Assembly: GCF_017916425.1 (NCBI RefSeq)
Contig: NZ_JAFMSX010000004.1
Coordinates: forward strand, 62,001-126,000
DNA: 64,000 nt
From: Nocardioides sp. SYSU D00065
GTDB taxonomy: Bacteria > Actinomycetota > Actinomycetes > Propionibacteriales > Nocardioidaceae
Reading direction: 5' to 3'
This document shows, piece after piece, positions 22,622-31,034 of this stretch (position 1 is the first letter of the stretch; every line of letters begins with the position of its first letter). The position numbers and the translations under genes are program-made. The notes beneath the pieces were generated by a model. That model made no database searches and was not told where the DNA came from. It saw only the letters and a program-made list of their open reading frames with translations.

Positions 22622-23077
22622 ATGGGACCAGGGTCGGCTGCTCGGATGGCCGTCGTCGGACTCGTCTGCCTGCTCGGGACGGGTTGCTCCGTCGTGGGCG
22701 AGCGTCCCGGCACCTCGCCGGAGGATGGCGCGGGCGTGGTCGATGGTCCGCTCCTGACATCCGTGGGGGCGTCGGAGGAGGGCATGTTCGCCCAGGTTTC
22801 GGGGCGGCTGCAGTTCAGGAGTGATTGTCTGCTCTTGGGCGGTACGCCGGTCGTGTGGCCCGAGGGCACGTCGTGGAGTCGACCGATCCTCACCATCCCC
22901 GGTGGTGACGAGGTCGAGGTCGGTCAGCGCGTCGAAGGCGGTGGCGGCTACCTCGACCTCGACGCGGTCACCCGGTCTTTCGGGGAGGACGTGGCACGGG
23001 AGGCCCGGCGCTGCCTCGGCGGCACGGGCGAGATCGCGGTCTTCAATCCAGGATGGGAAGTGCGCCGCGTCGGCTAG
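22622..23077 (+). CDS. probable lipoprotein
   Basis: 151 residues from ATG 22622 (GGAGGA six bases upstream); the frame is open to 22559 but without a better start. A signal sequence (MAVVGLVCLLGTGC) ends in a lipobox-like Cys. The mature part has a beta-rich domain with DCLLLGGTPVVWPEG, GGDEVEVGQRVEGGGGY and a closing RRCLGG. It shares this plan (Cys, then W, then a GD..GGG motif, then C) with the lipoprotein-like gene at 50017. Function is unknown. Confidence 0.7.
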   Translation: MGPGSAARMAVVGLVCLLGTGCSVVGERPGTSPEDGAGVVDGPLLTSVGASEEGMFAQVSGRLQFRSDCLLLGGTPVVWPEGTSWSRPILTIPGGDEVEVGQRVEGGGGYLDLDAVTRSFGEDVAREARRCLGGTGEIAVFNPGWEVRRVG

Positions 23078-23156
23078 GCGCCTGACAAGGCAACGTCCGG
23101 AGCGGCGGCCATCCGCGAAGCGGACGCCTCGGGTGCGATGGTGGCAGGGTGACGAC

Positions 23157-23672
23157 ATGAAGGCGTTCGTGCTCGTCGGCGGCTGGCCCGGGTCCGGCAA
23201 GACGACCTTGTCGCGCGCCTTGGCGTCGGAGCTGCGGGTCCCGTACTTGTCGAAGGACACGGTCAAGGAAGCCCTCATGGACGCCCTGGGTGCGCCGGCC
23301 ACTGTCGAGCAGTCCCGTGAGCTGGGACGAGCAGCAGTGTTCGCGGTCCTCGGTGCCGCACGGGGTTGCCCCGGGGCAGTCATCGACAGCACCTGGTACC
23401 CGTATGCCGAACCCCTGGTACGCGCGCTCCCCGGACCGGTCGTCGAGGTGAGATGCCGCGTCGCGGTCGACGTCGCCCGGGACCGGTTCCGCAACCGTCT
23501 CAGGGATGGGCGTCACCTCGACCACCTGCGTGCGGAGGCCGAGCTGTGGAGCAGCGAGGTGCTTCCGCTCGGCGCGGGACCGTTGGTCGAGGTCAACACC
23601 CACGAACCGGTCGACATCGCCCGGGTGGCGGCTTTGATCCGGTCCTCGCTCGCGGATGGGGCGCCGGCCTGA
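23157..23672 (+). CDS. P-loop kinase-like ATPase
   Basis: 171 residues. Walker A GWPGSGKTT is at residues 8-16, followed by LSRALASELRVPYLSKDTVKEALMD, the pattern of small zeta-toxin/chloramphenicol phosphotransferase/shikimate kinase-type P-loop proteins. The middle GAVIDSTWYPYAEP and VEVRCRVAVDVARDRFRNR act as Walker B-like and lid regions. It probably phosphorylates a small molecule; the substrate is unknown. It follows the lipoprotein gene by 79 bases in the same direction. Confidence 0.78.
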   Translation: MKAFVLVGGWPGSGKTTLSRALASELRVPYLSKDTVKEALMDALGAPATVEQSRELGRAAVFAVLGAARGCPGAVIDSTWYPYAEPLVRALPGPVVEVRCRVAVDVARDRFRNRLRDGRHLDHLRAEAELWSSEVLPLGAGPLVEVNTHEPVDIARVAALIRSSLADGAPA

Positions 23673-23761
23673 CCGGGCTGCAGGCCCGCTCCACGGCCGG
23701 AGGGGGCAGAGGCACCGGCGGTGGAGATCCGGACAAGGTCCGACCTGGGCAGGGGGAGCCG

Positions 23762-24709
23762 CTACGCATCGCCAGCGCCGTCCTCCTCGATCTCCCGATA
23801 CACGTGCATGAGGCGGTCCGCCGCGGGTGCGTCGTCGTCCGCGACCGCGGATGCGAGTCCGGAGAGCGTCTTCCAGAGCGCCCAGCCTCGCCCACGCGCC
23901 CAGCTGGCGTCATCGACTCGGAGCCGGTCCTTGAGGACCTGCCGACCTGGTTCGGCCAGCAGAGTCCAGGCGACCGCAAGGTCACATGACGGATCGCCGA
24001 CGCCGCAAGTGCCGAAGTCGATGACTCCCGCGAGTTGCCCGTCACGCAGCAGCAGGTTGCCCGCTGCCAGGTCGCCGTGGAACCAGGCGTCGACACCGTC
24101 CCACGGGGCGGCGAGCGCGGCGGCCCATACGTCGAGGGCGCGGCCGACGTCGATGTGATCGGTCAGGGCGCCCAAGGCCCTACGAGCCGTCGCGTCATAG
24201 GTGAGAAGGGTCGCGCCGCGGTACCAGTTGTGGATGCCCGGCTGCGGCCCGTCCGCCGCTTCGATGTCGCGCAATGACAGAATGAAGTCGGCCAGTTGCT
24301 CGGCGAGAAGCAACTGGTCAGCGACACCGCTCGTGGTCGCCGTAGAGCCATCGAGCCAGTCGTAGATGGACCACGGGAACGGGTAGCCCGAGCCAGGCAC
24401 ACCCCGACCGCGCACGGTTGGAACTGGAACGGGCAGGCGTGGAGCCAGGCGGGGGAGCCACTGTCGCTCCTTCTCCACGGCCAACGCATACTGCGCAGCG
24501 CTGGGCATACGCACCGACAGGTCGTCACCCAAGCGGAACGTGTAGTTGTCCCACCCCGGGTCATCGACCGGCTCGACGGTGAGGTTCGACCACTGCGGGA
24601 ACTGGCGCGCGACGAGGTGCCGTACGATCTCCAGATCGACCGTGATGCGCTCAGGCGGCGGACCCAAGTCCGGCACCTGCACGCCGCTGCTAGCGCTGGC
24701 CCGCTCCAT
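23762..24709 (-). CDS. aminoglycoside phosphotransferase-type (APH) kinase
   Basis: 315 residues from ATG 24709 (AGGA just upstream); a longer GTG-like start at 24760 is less likely. The fold is APH/choline-kinase: VEPVDDPGWDNYTFRLG N-lobe, then WFHGDLAAGNLLLRDG (catalytic HGD-x4-N) and GVIDFGTCGVGDPSCDLA (DFG and the D-x-A motif). Such enzymes phosphorylate drugs, sugars or macrolides; homologues in host chromosomes are usually not resistance genes. It is a single gene convergent with the P-loop kinase. Confidence 0.82.
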   Translation of the reverse strand: MERASASSGVQVPDLGPPPERITVDLEIVRHLVARQFPQWSNLTVEPVDDPGWDNYTFRLGDDLSVRMPSAAQYALAVEKERQWLPRLAPRLPVPVPTVRGRGVPGSGYPFPWSIYDWLDGSTATTSGVADQLLLAEQLADFILSLRDIEAADGPQPGIHNWYRGATLLTYDATARRALGALTDHIDVGRALDVWAAALAAPWDGVDAWFHGDLAAGNLLLRDGQLAGVIDFGTCGVGDPSCDLAVAWTLLAEPGRQVLKDRLRVDDASWARGRGWALWKTLSGLASAVADDDAPAADRLMHVYREIEEDGAGDA

Positions 24710-24794
24710 GTCCTGGACGCTATCGAGTAGACAACCGGCGCGACATCCGACTTCCCGCATGAGGAGCGCAGGTCAGGACAGCTTCGGACCGCTC

Positions 24795-25019
24795 TCAGTC
24801 AGCGATGTAGCCCGTCGCCGGGTCGATCTGCTGGAGGAACGACCTGATCTGGGCAACCAATGCCTGGTCGTCCATGTGTGGTCCGTTGCCGGAGAACCCG
24901 TAGCCGGAGTTCGGGCCGGTGATCCAGTCGAAGTCGTAGCCCTGGTGGTGCTCACTGGGTCGCACCTCGAACACCTCGCCGTCGACCGTCAGGCGACGCG
25001 CTCCCTCTGGCGTACTCAT
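24795..25019 (-). CDS. hypothetical protein, 74 residues
   Basis: Starts at ATG 25019, ten bases away from the sulfotransferase stop, so the two are probably co-transcribed. A small, soluble protein with VDGEVFEVRPSEHHQGYDFDW, then a glycine-rich turn (SGYGFSGNG) and a helix ending LQQIDPATGYI. No recognisable domain. Confidence 0.6.
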   Translation of the reverse strand: MSTPEGARRLTVDGEVFEVRPSEHHQGYDFDWITGPNSGYGFSGNGPHMDDQALVAQIRSFLQQIDPATGYIAD

Positions 25020-25027
25020 GTGGCAGA

Positions 25028-25651
25028 TCAGAACTCGTAGCCGAACTCGCGGATGGTCCGTGCGAACCGCTGGGCGACGATGTCGGCATCACCCGGACCG
25101 TAGAGCTCGCGGTAGTGCGGGCCGCTCCCCTGCTTGGCGTGCGGGAGGTCCAGCGGGAGGCCGAGCCGGCGCGAGATGTCGGCCACCGCCGCGGGCAGCT
25201 CCTCGTAGCGGTAGACCTCGTCCACGACCACGCGGCCGCCAATGCGGTAGAGGCGCTCGTTGAGCGCGAGCCTGTCGAGCCGACGTGGCGTACGCACGAA
25301 CTCGGCGAAGGTCTTGGTGAAGCTCGGCTTGCGGGAGCTGTAGCGGTAGGAGGAGGCGACCACGTCGAACGGGTTCCGCTCGACCGCGAACGTGAAGTAC
25401 GCGTCCCAGGTCCTGCGACCGATGACCTCGATGACCCGGCGCGCCCCCATGTGGGCGTACGAGCTCGGCTCGGTGTCGTCGTTCTGCGGCCCGACTCCCC
25501 CGGCGGCCGCGCGGAGCTCCTCGTCGGCGGGACTGATCCGGGTGACGATGTCGTCGGGCCCGCAGTGGCGCGACAGCGCGATCTCGAGGCTGGTGCCGGC
25601 GGTCTTGCGGGTCTTGACGAAAACGAACCGGTGGGCGTGGGAGGCGATCAC
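25028..25651 (-). CDS. sulfotransferase-family protein
   Basis: 207 residues from GTG 25651, nine bases after the K+ channel stop. The 5'-phosphosulfate loop is visible near the N-terminus (FVFVKTRKTAGTSLEIAL), followed by the 3'-phosphate-type segment FTFAVERNPFDVVASSYRY, which are the two PAPS-binding elements of sulfotransferase families. The rest is helical. It should transfer sulfate from PAPS to a sugar, lipid or protein; the acceptor is unknown. It sits at the 3' end of a channel-containing run on the minus strand. Confidence 0.8.
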   Translation of the reverse strand: MIASHAHRFVFVKTRKTAGTSLEIALSRHCGPDDIVTRISPADEELRAAAGGVGPQNDDTEPSSYAHMGARRVIEVIGRRTWDAYFTFAVERNPFDVVASSYRYSSRKPSFTKTFAEFVRTPRRLDRLALNERLYRIGGRVVVDEVYRYEELPAAVADISRRLGLPLDLPHAKQGSGPHYRELYGPGDADIVAQRFARTIREFGYEF

Positions 25652-25659
25652 GACCGGGC

Positions 25660-26745
25660 CTAGTCCTCGTCGGCGAGGTCCTCGCCGTGGGTGCCGGGGC
25701 GTGGTGCCCACGGCAGCTCCTTGGCCGGGCGTACGACGATCAGCCGGTCGCCGCGGGCGAGCAGGGACACCACCGGGTCGAAGTAGCGGTACACCTTCTC
25801 GTCGCGGATGACCGCGATCACCTGGTCGGGCAGCGACTGTGGCTGCTTGCCGACCTCGGTGACCAGCAGGTCGCGCTCGGCGACCTCGAGACCCTCGCCG
25901 TACGTCATGAGGTCCTCCATCACCGAGCCGAGCATCGGCGACATGGACGACAGGCCCAGGAGCCGCCCGACGGCGTCGGAGGAGGTGATGACGGAGTCGG
26001 CGCCGGACTGGCGCATCAGCGGCACGTTCTCGTGCTCGCGCACCGACGCCACGATCCAGGCGTCGGGGTTGAGCTGACGCACGGTGAGGGTCACCAGCAC
26101 GTTGGAGTCGTCGCGGTCGGTGGTGATGATGACGTGCGTCGCCTTCTCGACGCCCGCCTGGCGCAGCACGCCCCGGCGGGTCGCGTCCCCGACGATGCCG
26201 ACGAGCTGGTCGCGGTTCGCCTCCTCCATCGCGACGAGGCCCGGGTCGACCACGACGATCGCGGAGCGCTCGTAGCCGTTGTTGAGGAGCGTCTCGATCG
26301 CGCTGCGGCCCTTGGTGCCGTAGCCCACGACGACGACGTGCTCGTCCATCTTCTTCCTCCACCGGGAGACCCGGAACATCTCGCGTCCCTGCGAGGCGAG
26401 GACCTCCAGGGTGGTGCCGATCAGCAGGACCAGGAAGGCGATGCGCGCCGGCGTGATGACCAGCGCGTTGACCAGCCGGGCCTGCTCGGAGACCGGCGCG
26501 ATGTCGCCGTATCCCGTCGTGCTCAGCGTGACGGTCGTGTAGTAGAACGCGTCGAGCAGGGTCAGCGTGTTCGTCGGGTCGTTGCCGTCGCGGTAGCCCT
26601 CGCGGTCGACGTAGACGAGCAGGACCGTCCCGACCAGGATCGCCAGGGCCGCCAGCACCCGTCGGCCGAGCTCCCACCACGGCGACCTGACGCGGTCGGG
26701 CAGGGACACCCGCCCCCGGCTGGGGTGGTCGGTCTCGGGGCGCAC
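25660..26745 (-). CDS. potassium channel with RCK (TrkA-N) domain
   Basis: 361 residues from GTG 26745, whose first base lies three bases past the stop of the YihY gene. Two transmembrane helices (about residues 26-45 and 90-110) flank a pore loop with the K+ selectivity filter TTGYGD at residues 76-81. From residue 133 a Rossmann-type RCK domain follows (HVVVVGYGTKGRSAIETLL), then a TrkA-C-like part ending RGDRLIVVRPAKELPW. It is a ligand-gated K+ channel (MthK/Kch type) for K+ homeostasis. A long shadow frame runs further upstream but is not part of the protein. Confidence 0.9.
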   Translation of the reverse strand: MRPETDHPSRGRVSLPDRVRSPWWELGRRVLAALAILVGTVLLVYVDREGYRDGNDPTNTLTLLDAFYYTTVTLSTTGYGDIAPVSEQARLVNALVITPARIAFLVLLIGTTLEVLASQGREMFRVSRWRKKMDEHVVVVGYGTKGRSAIETLLNNGYERSAIVVVDPGLVAMEEANRDQLVGIVGDATRRGVLRQAGVEKATHVIITTDRDDSNVLVTLTVRQLNPDAWIVASVREHENVPLMRQSGADSVITSSDAVGRLLGLSSMSPMLGSVMEDLMTYGEGLEVAERDLLVTEVGKQPQSLPDQVIAVIRDEKVYRYFDPVVSLLARGDRLIVVRPAKELPWAPRPGTHGEDLADED

Positions 26746-26747
26746 GG

Positions 26748-27713
26748 TCAGGAGTCTCGCACGCTGATCCGCTCGCGCAGTCGCTGCACCAGCTCGAGCC
26801 GCGCGCGCGTCGTGCTCTTTTGCGGGAACACCGTGTCGAAGGCCGCGTTGACCGCCGCGCCGATCAGTACGGCCAGGGCCAGCAGGTAGAGCCAGAGCAG
26901 CACGGCGATCGGCGCTGCCAGTGGACCGTAGATCGACCGCGACTCCGCCGCGGTCACCGTCAGCACCCAGCGCAGGACGTAGGAGCCCGCGATCCAGCAG
27001 AAGAGCGCGAAGGCGGCGCCGGGCAGGTTGAAGCTCCAGCTCGTCCGCACCGGGACGGACACGTGGTAGAGCGTGGCGAGGAAGCAGATGCACACCGCCA
27101 GCACGACCGGCCAGTAGAGGCTGTTGAGGAAGTCGAGCCGCTGGGGCACCACCCGGTCCACGAGCGACGGTCCGGCGACCACGAGCGGGATGCTGACGGC
27201 ACCGGTGACCATCGCCAGGGCGTAGAGCACGAAGGACAGCGCGCGCGTCGCGACGATCCCGCGGTGGCCACCGAGGCCGTGCATGATCGTGATGGTGTCG
27301 ACGAACACGTTGAGGGCACGCGAGCCGGACCACAGGGCGAGCACGAAGCCGATCGAGATCACGTCGTAGCGACCTCCGCGCAGCACCTCGTTGATCGTCG
27401 GCTCGATGATCCGGTCGACGGCGCGGTCGGTCAGCGCCTGGCGCGAGACCTCCAGGACCGCGTTGCTGACGTCTTGGATCTGGGTCGCGGTGAACCGTTC
27501 GCTGACGAAGCCGATCGCTCCCGCCAGGGCGAACACGAGCGGCGGCACCGAGAGCACCGCGAAGAACGCGGCCTCGGCGGCGAGACCGGTGACCCGGTGC
27601 CGCAGGCACGACCCGACGGTCGTGACGACGATGCGCCACAGGTGCCCGCGCCAGCGGCGTACGACGGCCCCGGCCCGGCGCGGGGCAACAGTGTCCTCGC
27701 GCGCCTCGACCAT
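26748..27713 (-). CDS. YihY/BrkB-family membrane protein
   Basis: 321 residues from ATG 27713. Six hydrophobic helices between about residues 45 and 290, with the family marks GLAAEAAFFAVLSVPPLVFAL in the first helix, LWSGSRALNVFVDTI and SIYGPLAAPIAVLLWLYLLALAVLIGAAVNAA in the last ones. YihY proteins were once named RNase BN; their function is unknown, with some linked to envelope transport. The gene stop lies three bases before the K+ channel GTG, so the two are one operon. Confidence 0.9.
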   Translation of the reverse strand: MVEAREDTVAPRRAGAVVRRWRGHLWRIVVTTVGSCLRHRVTGLAAEAAFFAVLSVPPLVFALAGAIGFVSERFTATQIQDVSNAVLEVSRQALTDRAVDRIIEPTINEVLRGGRYDVISIGFVLALWSGSRALNVFVDTITIMHGLGGHRGIVATRALSFVLYALAMVTGAVSIPLVVAGPSLVDRVVPQRLDFLNSLYWPVVLAVCICFLATLYHVSVPVRTSWSFNLPGAAFALFCWIAGSYVLRWVLTVTAAESRSIYGPLAAPIAVLLWLYLLALAVLIGAAVNAAFDTVFPQKSTTRARLELVQRLRERISVRDS

Positions 27714-27789
27714 GGCGCCACCGTAACGATCGCGCACCGCCCGACGAGGGACGCGGCCCTGGAGCAACCGCGCGCCGGTGTTCGCGACC

Positions 27790-29436
27790 TCACCCCTGCA
27801 GGGCGGCGCCCACCACCTCGCGCGCCTCGTCCTGCACCTGGGCCAGGTGGTCGGGCCCGCGAAAGGACTCCGCGTAGATCTTGTAGACGTCCTCGGTCCC
27901 GCTGGGTCGGGCGGCGAACCACGCCGACTCCGTGGTGACCTTGAGCCCGCCGATCTTCGCGCCGTTGCCCGGCGCCTCGGTCAGCTTGCCGGTGATCGGC
28001 TCGCCCGCGAGCTCGGTGGCCGTGACGGCGTCGGGCGAGAGCGCGCCCAGGCGCGCCTTCTGCTCCCGGTCGGCAGGGGCGTCGATGCGGGCGTACGCAG
28101 GGTCGCCGTGGCGGGCGACGAGCTCGGCGTAGTGCTCGCTGGGCGTCCGGCCGGTCGAGGCGAGGATCTCGCTCGCGAGCAGCGCCAGCAGGATGCCGTC
28201 CTTGTCGGTCGTCCAGGTCGAGCCGTCGCGGCGCAGGAACGACGCGCCCGCGGACTCCTCGCCCCCGAAGCCGAACGAGCCGTCCATCAGGCCGGGCACG
28301 AACCACTTGAAGCCGACGGGCACCTCGACCAGCGGCTTGCCGATGGACTCGGCCACCCGGTCGATCATCGAGCTCGAGACGAGGGTCTTGCCGATGCGGG
28401 CGGACTCCGGCCACCCGGGGCGCGCGCCTCCGAAGAGGTGCGCGATGGCGACGGCGAGGAAGTGGTTGGGGTTCATCAGGCCGGCGTCGGGAGTGACGAT
28501 GCCGTGCCGGTCGGCGTCCGCGTCGTTGCCGGTGGCGATGGCGTACTCGTCCTTGCGCCGCACCAGCGACGCCATGGCGTGCGGCGAGGAGCAGTCCATC
28601 CGGATCTTGCCGTCCCAGTCGAGCGTCATGAACCGCCATGTCGGGTCGACCAGCGGGTTGACCACGGACAGGTCGATGCGGTGACGCTCCGCGATCTCGC
28701 CCCAGTAGGCCACGCTCGCTCCGCCGAGCGGGTCGGCGCCGATGCGGATCCCGGCGTCGCGCACCGCGTCCAGGTCCAGCACCTGCGGCAGGTCGTCGAC
28801 GTACGCGCCGAGGAAGTCGTAGGTGCCAGCTGCGGCCCGCGCCCGGGCGAACGCGACCCGGCGAACGCCCTCGATGTTGCCGCGGATCAGCTCGTTGGCG
28901 CGCGCCGCGATGACGGTGGTGGCATCGGTGTCGGCCGGGCCGCCGTGCGGCGGGTTGTACTTGAAGCCGCCGTCGGCGGGCGGGTTGTGCGACGGGGTGA
29001 CCACGATGCCGTCGGCCAGCCCCCCGCCCGTCGTACGGCCCTGGTTGGCGCGCAGGATGGCGTGGCTGACCGCCGGGGTCGGGGTGAAGCCGTCACGCTC
29101 GTCGACGAGCACGGTCACGTCGTTGGCGACGAGCACCTCCAGCGCCGTCGACCAGGCCGGCTCGGAGAGCGCGTGGGTGTCGCGCCCCATGAACAGCGGT
29201 CCGTCGTAGCCCTGCTCACGGCGGTAGTCGCAGATGGCCTGCGTGGTCGCGGCGATGTGGACCTCGTTGAACGACGTCGTCAGCGAGCTGCCGCGGTGGC
29301 CGCTGGTGCCGAAGGCGACCTGCTGGGACACGTCGGCGGGATCGGGCTGGAGGTCGAAGTAGGCCGTGACCAGGTGGGAGACGTCCACCAGGTCCTCGGT
29401 GCGGGCGGGCTGTCCGGCTCTCTCGTGGGTGGCCAT
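27790..29436 (-). CDS. pgm: phosphoglucomutase, alpha-D-glucose specific
   Basis: 548 residues. The active-site loop TPSHNPP holds the phospho-Ser at residue 149. The N-terminal AFGTSGHRGSS is the family's substrate loop and metal binding follows as NDADADRHG. It interconverts glucose-1-phosphate and glucose-6-phosphate, feeding glycogen and cell-wall sugar synthesis; glgC and glgM lie 4 kb away. The start at ATG 29436 matches the family length of about 545. It is divergent from the DGPF cluster. Confidence 0.95.
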   Translation of the reverse strand: MATHERAGQPARTEDLVDVSHLVTAYFDLQPDPADVSQQVAFGTSGHRGSSLTTSFNEVHIAATTQAICDYRREQGYDGPLFMGRDTHALSEPAWSTALEVLVANDVTVLVDERDGFTPTPAVSHAILRANQGRTTGGGLADGIVVTPSHNPPADGGFKYNPPHGGPADTDATTVIAARANELIRGNIEGVRRVAFARARAAAGTYDFLGAYVDDLPQVLDLDAVRDAGIRIGADPLGGASVAYWGEIAERHRIDLSVVNPLVDPTWRFMTLDWDGKIRMDCSSPHAMASLVRRKDEYAIATGNDADADRHGIVTPDAGLMNPNHFLAVAIAHLFGGARPGWPESARIGKTLVSSSMIDRVAESIGKPLVEVPVGFKWFVPGLMDGSFGFGGEESAGASFLRRDGSTWTTDKDGILLALLASEILASTGRTPSEHYAELVARHGDPAYARIDAPADREQKARLGALSPDAVTATELAGEPITGKLTEAPGNGAKIGGLKVTTESAWFAARPSGTEDVYKIYAESFRGPDHLAQVQDEAREVVGAALQG

Positions 29437-29569
29437 GGACCCATCTTGGTGGGTCGGCCCGGCGCCGTCGAGAAAGGGTGCGCCTCACTGTCGATCCGGG
29501 CAGGCTTCACCCGTCATGGTGGTGAGGCCGCAGTCCTGCGGCCGCGACATCGAAGGAGCCGACCACCCG

Positions 29570-29920
29570 ATGAGCCGCTACCTGATCCTGCTTCCCGCCC
29601 CCGAGGACGAGTGGGCCGACCTGCCACCCGAGGTGCACGAGAAGGGACACCGGTCGCACGGCACCTTCCACGAGGACCTCCGGGCCGGCGGCCACACCCT
29701 CGTCGTCGGTGGCCCGCTGGAGCCCTCGGACCGGGCGACGTCGATGCGTCCGGACGGCGACGGCGGCGTGCTGGTCACCGATGGTCCGTTCAGCGAGACC
29801 GTGGAGCAGGTCGTGGGCTTCTACCTCGTCGAGTCCGACGACGAGGCCGACCTGCGAGCCGCCTGCGAGCGGTTCGCGGGCCGTGGCGAGCACATCGAGT
29901 TCCGGCGCCTGGCCGAGTGA
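29570..29920 (+). CDS. YCII/DGPF-domain protein 1
   Basis: 116 residues from ATG with AAGGAG 12 bases upstream. The family motif is VTDGPFSETVEQVVGFYLVE, with the DGPF core. DGPF proteins are alpha-beta barrel dimers that occur beside ECF42 sigma factors in actinobacteria and are thought to act in the same stress pathway. It is the first of four in a row leading into the sigma gene. It differs from the others by an N-terminal PEDEWADLPPEVHEKGHRSHGTFHED stretch. Confidence 0.88.
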   Translation: MSRYLILLPAPEDEWADLPPEVHEKGHRSHGTFHEDLRAGGHTLVVGGPLEPSDRATSMRPDGDGGVLVTDGPFSETVEQVVGFYLVESDDEADLRAACERFAGRGEHIEFRRLAE

Positions 29921-29930
29921 GAGGACCGAC

Positions 29931-30287
29931 ATGACCGACTACATCGTGCTGCTGCTGGGTGACACCGAGGCGTGGTGGGACACGCCCGAGGAGGAGAAGA
30001 AGGCGACGTACGACGTGCACGGCCGCTTCACCGAGGAGCTGGAGAGGCGCGGGCACACGATCATCGGCGGCGCCGAGCTGCCACGGGCCTCAGAGGCGAA
30101 GTCGCTCGCTCCCTACTCCGACGCCGTCACGGACGGTCCGTGGACCGAGACGACCGAGCAGCTGGGTGGCTACTACGAGGTCCGGACCGACGACCTCGAC
30201 GACCTGATGGACGTGTGCAAGATCCTCTCCGCCACGGGCGACGCGGTCGAGGTGCACCGCAAGATCACCGGCGAGGAGGCATCGTGA
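29931..30287 (+). CDS. YCII/DGPF-domain protein 2
   Basis: 118 residues, ten bases after copy 1, with GAGAGGA upstream of the ATG. The DGPF-type motif reads VTDGPWTETTEQLGGYYEV, with Trp in place of Phe. The N-terminus (YIVLLLGDTEAWWDTPEEEKKATYDVHGRF) is acidic. The stop overlaps the GTG of copy 3 (GTGA), so translation is coupled. As for its neighbours, the exact reaction is unknown. Confidence 0.88.
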   Translation: MTDYIVLLLGDTEAWWDTPEEEKKATYDVHGRFTEELERRGHTIIGGAELPRASEAKSLAPYSDAVTDGPWTETTEQLGGYYEVRTDDLDDLMDVCKILSATGDAVEVHRKITGEEAS

Positions 30288-30643
30288 AGCGCTATGTCGT
30301 CCTCATCGCCTACGGCAGGTCCGAGTGGGAGGGCGCCGACGAGGAGACGCGCGACTACTACTTCCGCGCACACGCAGCCTTCTCCGCGTACGTCGGCGAG
30401 CACGGCACCGAGCACGGCTCGGCGGCCCTCGCCGACCCGGAGCACGCGACGACGGTCCGTCGTGTCGGCCGGGCGCGGGACGGCGACGCCGTCGTGACCG
30501 AGGGCCCGTTCGCCGAGACCGCCGAGCAGGTCGGTGGCTACTACGACGTCGAGCTGCCTGACCTCGACCACGCGATCACGGCCGCTGGCCTGCTGCCGGC
30601 GGCGTACACCGTCGAGATCCGTCCGACCATCACGATCACCTGA
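30284..30643 (+). CDS. YCII/DGPF-domain protein 3
   Basis: 119 residues from GTG 30284. The motif is VTEGPFAETAEQVGGYYDVELPD, close to copies 1 and 2 in the second half, with the start YVVLIAYGRSEWEGADEETRDYY. It lacks the long C-terminal extension seen in some family members. It is translationally coupled to copy 2. Confidence 0.88.
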   Translation: MKRYVVLIAYGRSEWEGADEETRDYYFRAHAAFSAYVGEHGTEHGSAALADPEHATTVRRVGRARDGDAVVTEGPFAETAEQVGGYYDVELPDLDHAITAAGLLPAAYTVEIRPTITIT

Positions 30644-30664
30644 CCTACGAGAGAGGAGACGACG

Positions 30665-31021
30665 ATGAGGTACCTGGTGCTGCTGATCGGCGATGGCGCG
30701 GAGAAGCCGTGGCCGGAGCAGACAGAGGAGGAGCAGGCAGCCGCGATGGCGAAGTTCGGGGAGTTCGACGCGGCGTGCCGGGCGCGCGAGGGAGTCGAGC
30801 TGCTGGCCGGCGAGGCGCTGTCCGACCCGCGCGACGCCACCGTGATGCGAACGACCGCCGGCCGGGTCGAGCTGACCGACGGCCCCTACGCCGAGGTGAT
30901 CGAGGGCATGGGCGGGTTCTACCTGCTCGAGGCACCCGACCTGGACGTGGTCGTCGAGCTGCTGCAGGTGCTGCCGCCGTACGACATCCAGATCCACCCC
31001 ACCGTCGACGTGACCGTCTGA
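30665..31021 (+). CDS. YCII/DGPF-domain protein 4
   Basis: 118 residues with AGAGGAGAC upstream of the ATG. The motif is ELTDGPYAEVIEGMGGFYLLE (Tyr for Phe). The start RYLVLLIGDGAEKPWPEQTEEEQAAAMAKFGEFD is the most classic DGPF N-terminus of the four. Its stop is 13 bases before the sigma factor GTG, so all four genes and the sigma gene form one transcript. Confidence 0.88.
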   Translation: MRYLVLLIGDGAEKPWPEQTEEEQAAAMAKFGEFDAACRAREGVELLAGEALSDPRDATVMRTTAGRVELTDGPYAEVIEGMGGFYLLEAPDLDVVVELLQVLPPYDIQIHPTVDVTV

Positions 31022-31034
31022 GACGCCCGGGTCC

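Noticed and set aside
25660..27639. A 659-codon fusion of a long N-terminal part with the K+ channel
   Set aside because: The first 298 codons are a shadow of the YihY gene; the channel starts at GTG 26745 right after the YihY stop.
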